The position numbers and the translations under genes are program-made. From Dyadobacter bucti (lineage in GTDB: Bacteria; Bacteroidota; Bacteroidia; Cytophagales; Spirosomataceae), in the NCBI RefSeq assembly GCF_005869225.1, contig NZ_SWFP01000001.1, positions 1,302,001-1,366,000 on the forward strand: 64,000 bases of DNA, written 5' to 3'. A model generated the notes under the pieces. That model made no database searches, had not been told where the DNA came from, and saw nothing but the letters and a program-made list of their open reading frames with translations. Positions 62,323-64,000 of the stretch are shown here, piece by piece; position 1 is the first letter of the stretch, and each line of letters begins with the position of its first letter.

Positions 62323-63204
62323 ATGACCAGTCCAGCAGAAATCCTTCCAGGCGTGATCTTTTATTCTTACCTATCTGCTGAGCGGAAAGAGAAAGTATGT
62401 TTCTGGAACCACCATACCTTAGTATTTCAGGTATCAGGACAGTTCACCCTGGAAACCTCTTCGCAAACCATTTCGATGACCGGTGGAGAAATGCTGCTGA
62501 TAGGCAGAAACCAGCTGGGTACGCTCACCAAAACACCGCTGCCAGGAGGCAATTATGAAACTATTGTGATATCCCTGCAGGAGGATCTGTTGCGCAGGAT
62601 TGTGTTGGAAGAAAAGCTTGAAGCAGGTCAGAAATACGTCGGCCCGCCCAACCTCCTGATTCCAACCAACGAATTCCTGCAGGGATATTTTCAATCGATT
62701 ATTCCTTACGCCCGAAATTCGGGAGCGGGTATGACAGACGAAATGGGTATCCTGAAAGTGAAGGAAGGGGTTAAATTGCTGCTGCTTGCCCTGCCCGGGC
62801 TTCGTCACTTTTTATTCGACTTTTCAGAACCCTATAAGATCAACCTGGAAAGGTTCATGCTCAGCAATTTTCATTTTAATGTTCCGATTGAAAAATTCGC
62901 GCAGCTTACCGGCCGCAGCCTGGCAGGCTTCAAACGCGATTTCCTGAAAACATTCGGCGCGCCTCCGCGTCACTGGCTGCAAGACAAACGGCTGACCGAA
63001 TCAAAGCACCTCATCGAAACCAAGCATGAAAAACCTTCGGCCATTTACCTCGACCTGGGTTTTGAAAGCCTGTCTCATTTTTCACGTTCCTTCAAGAAAA
63101 AGTTCGGCATGGCGCCCACGGCGCTGAACGGTGGTCTTTCACTGGCAGGCAGCGGCAATTTCACTTCAAACAACGCCCCCCCGAAACATCCCGGCCCTGC
63201 TTAG
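62323..63204 (+). CDS. AraC-family transcriptional regulator
   Basis: The 293-residue protein has an N-terminal sensing half without a recognised motif (MTSPAEILPGVIFYSYLSAERKEKVCFW, cupin-like strands) and a C-terminal AraC DNA-binding domain at about 185-275. Two HTH units are visible: VPIEKFAQLTGRSLAGFKRDFLKTFGAPPRHWL and KPSAIYLDLGFESLSHFSRSFKKKFGMAPTAL. The ATG follows the reductase stop with no gap, so the two are one operon. It most likely regulates the reductase or a nearby stress response. Confidence 0.92.
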   Translation: MTSPAEILPGVIFYSYLSAERKEKVCFWNHHTLVFQVSGQFTLETSSQTISMTGGEMLLIGRNQLGTLTKTPLPGGNYETIVISLQEDLLRRIVLEEKLEAGQKYVGPPNLLIPTNEFLQGYFQSIIPYARNSGAGMTDEMGILKVKEGVKLLLLALPGLRHFLFDFSEPYKINLERFMLSNFHFNVPIEKFAQLTGRSLAGFKRDFLKTFGAPPRHWLQDKRLTESKHLIETKHEKPSAIYLDLGFESLSHFSRSFKKKFGMAPTALNGGLSLAGSGNFTSNNAPPKHPGPA

Positions 63205-63475
63205 GCATCGGTTTTCCAACAAAAAAAGGCTGCCCACCGAAAATGGCGAAATACTTTTAATCATTCACTTCCATTCGTTCAAAGAATACAACCCGCGAAA
63301 TGCATATTACGGATTTAGCAATACGTCCGTGTTTAAAAATGATATCTTGCTGTTCAGTTTCCAAACAAAATCCGTTTAATAACTTTAAAAAAAATATATC
63401 ATTATAATATTAGACCATCATAATTAACATTATATCATTGCATGGCAATATTGCTGCTGACTTAACAAATTAATT

Positions 63476-64000
63476 ATGAGAAAATCTGTGATGCTCTTTG
63501 GACTATTAGCTGCTACGATGCTTTTTAGCTCTTGTCAAAAAGAGCAGGATGTTGAAGATGCGCTTAGTAAACAAACTTCAAAAAACAAGTTCAGCGCTTT
63601 TAAATTTGATAATTCAACTAACATTGTTGCCGTTGACTGGTCAGCACAGAATTCAAAATTTTACTATTGGAGTACTCAAGGTTTTGCAATTTTTGGAAAC
63701 TTCAATGATACCGATCCACCTGGCTCCAGTTCATATCCTTTTTCTGTACTGGCCGGAAAGATTCCAAGTGATATTGTTGAAACCGTTATTTATGCTCCTG
63801 AGGGCGGAGGGGTTAATAAATGCTATGCCTACTACTATGACGGAACGGTGACCTCGGGTATCTCTAACGACCTGTCTTTTCACACTACCGCAACGCCCTA
63901 CTTTTGTCCTACAGGATACAATCCAAGTAATATTGTCGGTATGTCAGTGGATGCTAGCGGAAAGCTTTTCACATGGTTTAACGACGGAAAGGTCTCAGTC
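63476..64000 (+). CDS. Secreted lipoprotein (partial, 3' end off the right edge)
   Basis: I translated this frame from the ATG at 63476; it is open to the window edge (175 codons). The signal is MRKSVMLFGLLAATMLFSSC with a lipobox (FSSC), then QKEQDVEDALSKQTSKNKFSAF. The body has aromatic, beta-type segments (FYYWSTQGFAIFGNF, KCYAYYYDGTV, KLFTWFNDGKVSV) repeating about every 45-50 residues, which suggests a small beta-propeller or a repeat of DGxxxW blades. The family is not recognised. The coding sequence and its 270-bp upstream region are AT-rich compared with the reductase operon. Confidence 0.75.
   Translation, partial: MRKSVMLFGLLAATMLFSSCQKEQDVEDALSKQTSKNKFSAFKFDNSTNIVAVDWSAQNSKFYYWSTQGFAIFGNFNDTDPPGSSSYPFSVLAGKIPSDIVETVIYAPEGGGVNKCYAYYYDGTVTSGISNDLSFHTTATPYFCPTGYNPSNIVGMSVDASGKLFTWFNDGKVSV

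Overview
The window looks like a chromosome segment of a free-living member of the Bacteroidota, order Cytophagales. A Dyadobacter-like member of the Spirosomaceae is my guess; I could not test it by search. Reasons: three SusC/SusD outer-membrane uptake pairs, ECF sigma/FecR pairs, a type IX secretion (T9SS) sorting domain, a reg_prop/Y_Y_Y sensor kinase, an SGNH hydrolase, and promoter boxes of the Bacteroidota type TAnnTTTG instead of TATAAT. Most genes have about 45-52% G+C by eye; the stretch around 27.2-28.9 kb is clearly AT-richer.

Layout. 1-2.9 kb: the 5' three quarters of purL (minus strand), cut by the left edge. 2.9-3.6 kb: a small DUF4468 protein. 3.6-11.8 kb (minus): uptake locus 1, susC-susD, a large secreted protein of unknown function and an SGNH hydrolase. 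It has no sigma/anti-sigma pair; instead a divergent gene (12.0-13.4 kb) encodes an apparent membrane-tethered regulator (HTH-like domain, one membrane span, PKD-like and beta-sandwich domains outside). 13.5-22.8 kb (plus): uptake locus 2, ECF sigma, FecR, STN-type SusC, SusD and a PIG-L deacetylase. 22.8-23.15 kb: an unusual array of short TGAC/GTCA repeats that switches strand in the middle. 23.2-27.1 kb (plus): a two-component system with a HisKA_2-type kinase and a LytTR response regulator. 27.2-29.7 kb: an AT-rich acyltransferase gene, about 900 bp without a gene that holds a structured RNA candidate (possibly 6S RNA) with a strong terminator, and a T9SS cargo protein.

30.0-44.5 kb (minus): a complete, tightly overlapping complex I operon, nuoA-B-CD-E-F-G-H-I-J-K-L-M-N, with nuoC and nuoD fused and a CBS-domain gene just upstream. 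45.2-46.9 kb (plus): a YCII/DGPF protein translationally coupled to an ECF42-type sigma factor with a long C-terminal extension. 46.9-59.4 kb (minus): uptake locus 3, reading ECF sigma, FecR, STN-type SusC, SusD, ceramidase-like hydrolase, enolase-superfamily enzyme, TIGR02604-like beta-propeller 'dehydrogenase' and a HiPIP lipoprotein. It looks like an import-and-catabolism operon whose last two genes could form an oxidase/electron-acceptor pair.

59.5-64.0 kb: a DUF1016 (YhcG-like) PDDEXK nuclease gene containing a near-perfect 35-bp palindrome inside its coding sequence, a secreted protein with a 19-residue tandem repeat, an aldo/keto reductase followed at once by an AraC-type regulator, and a lipoprotein gene cut by the right edge. 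The main biological theme is substrate-inducible outer-membrane uptake under three regulatory designs, next to the respiratory NADH dehydrogenase. All functions are read from sequence motifs and remembered family features; no database search was run.
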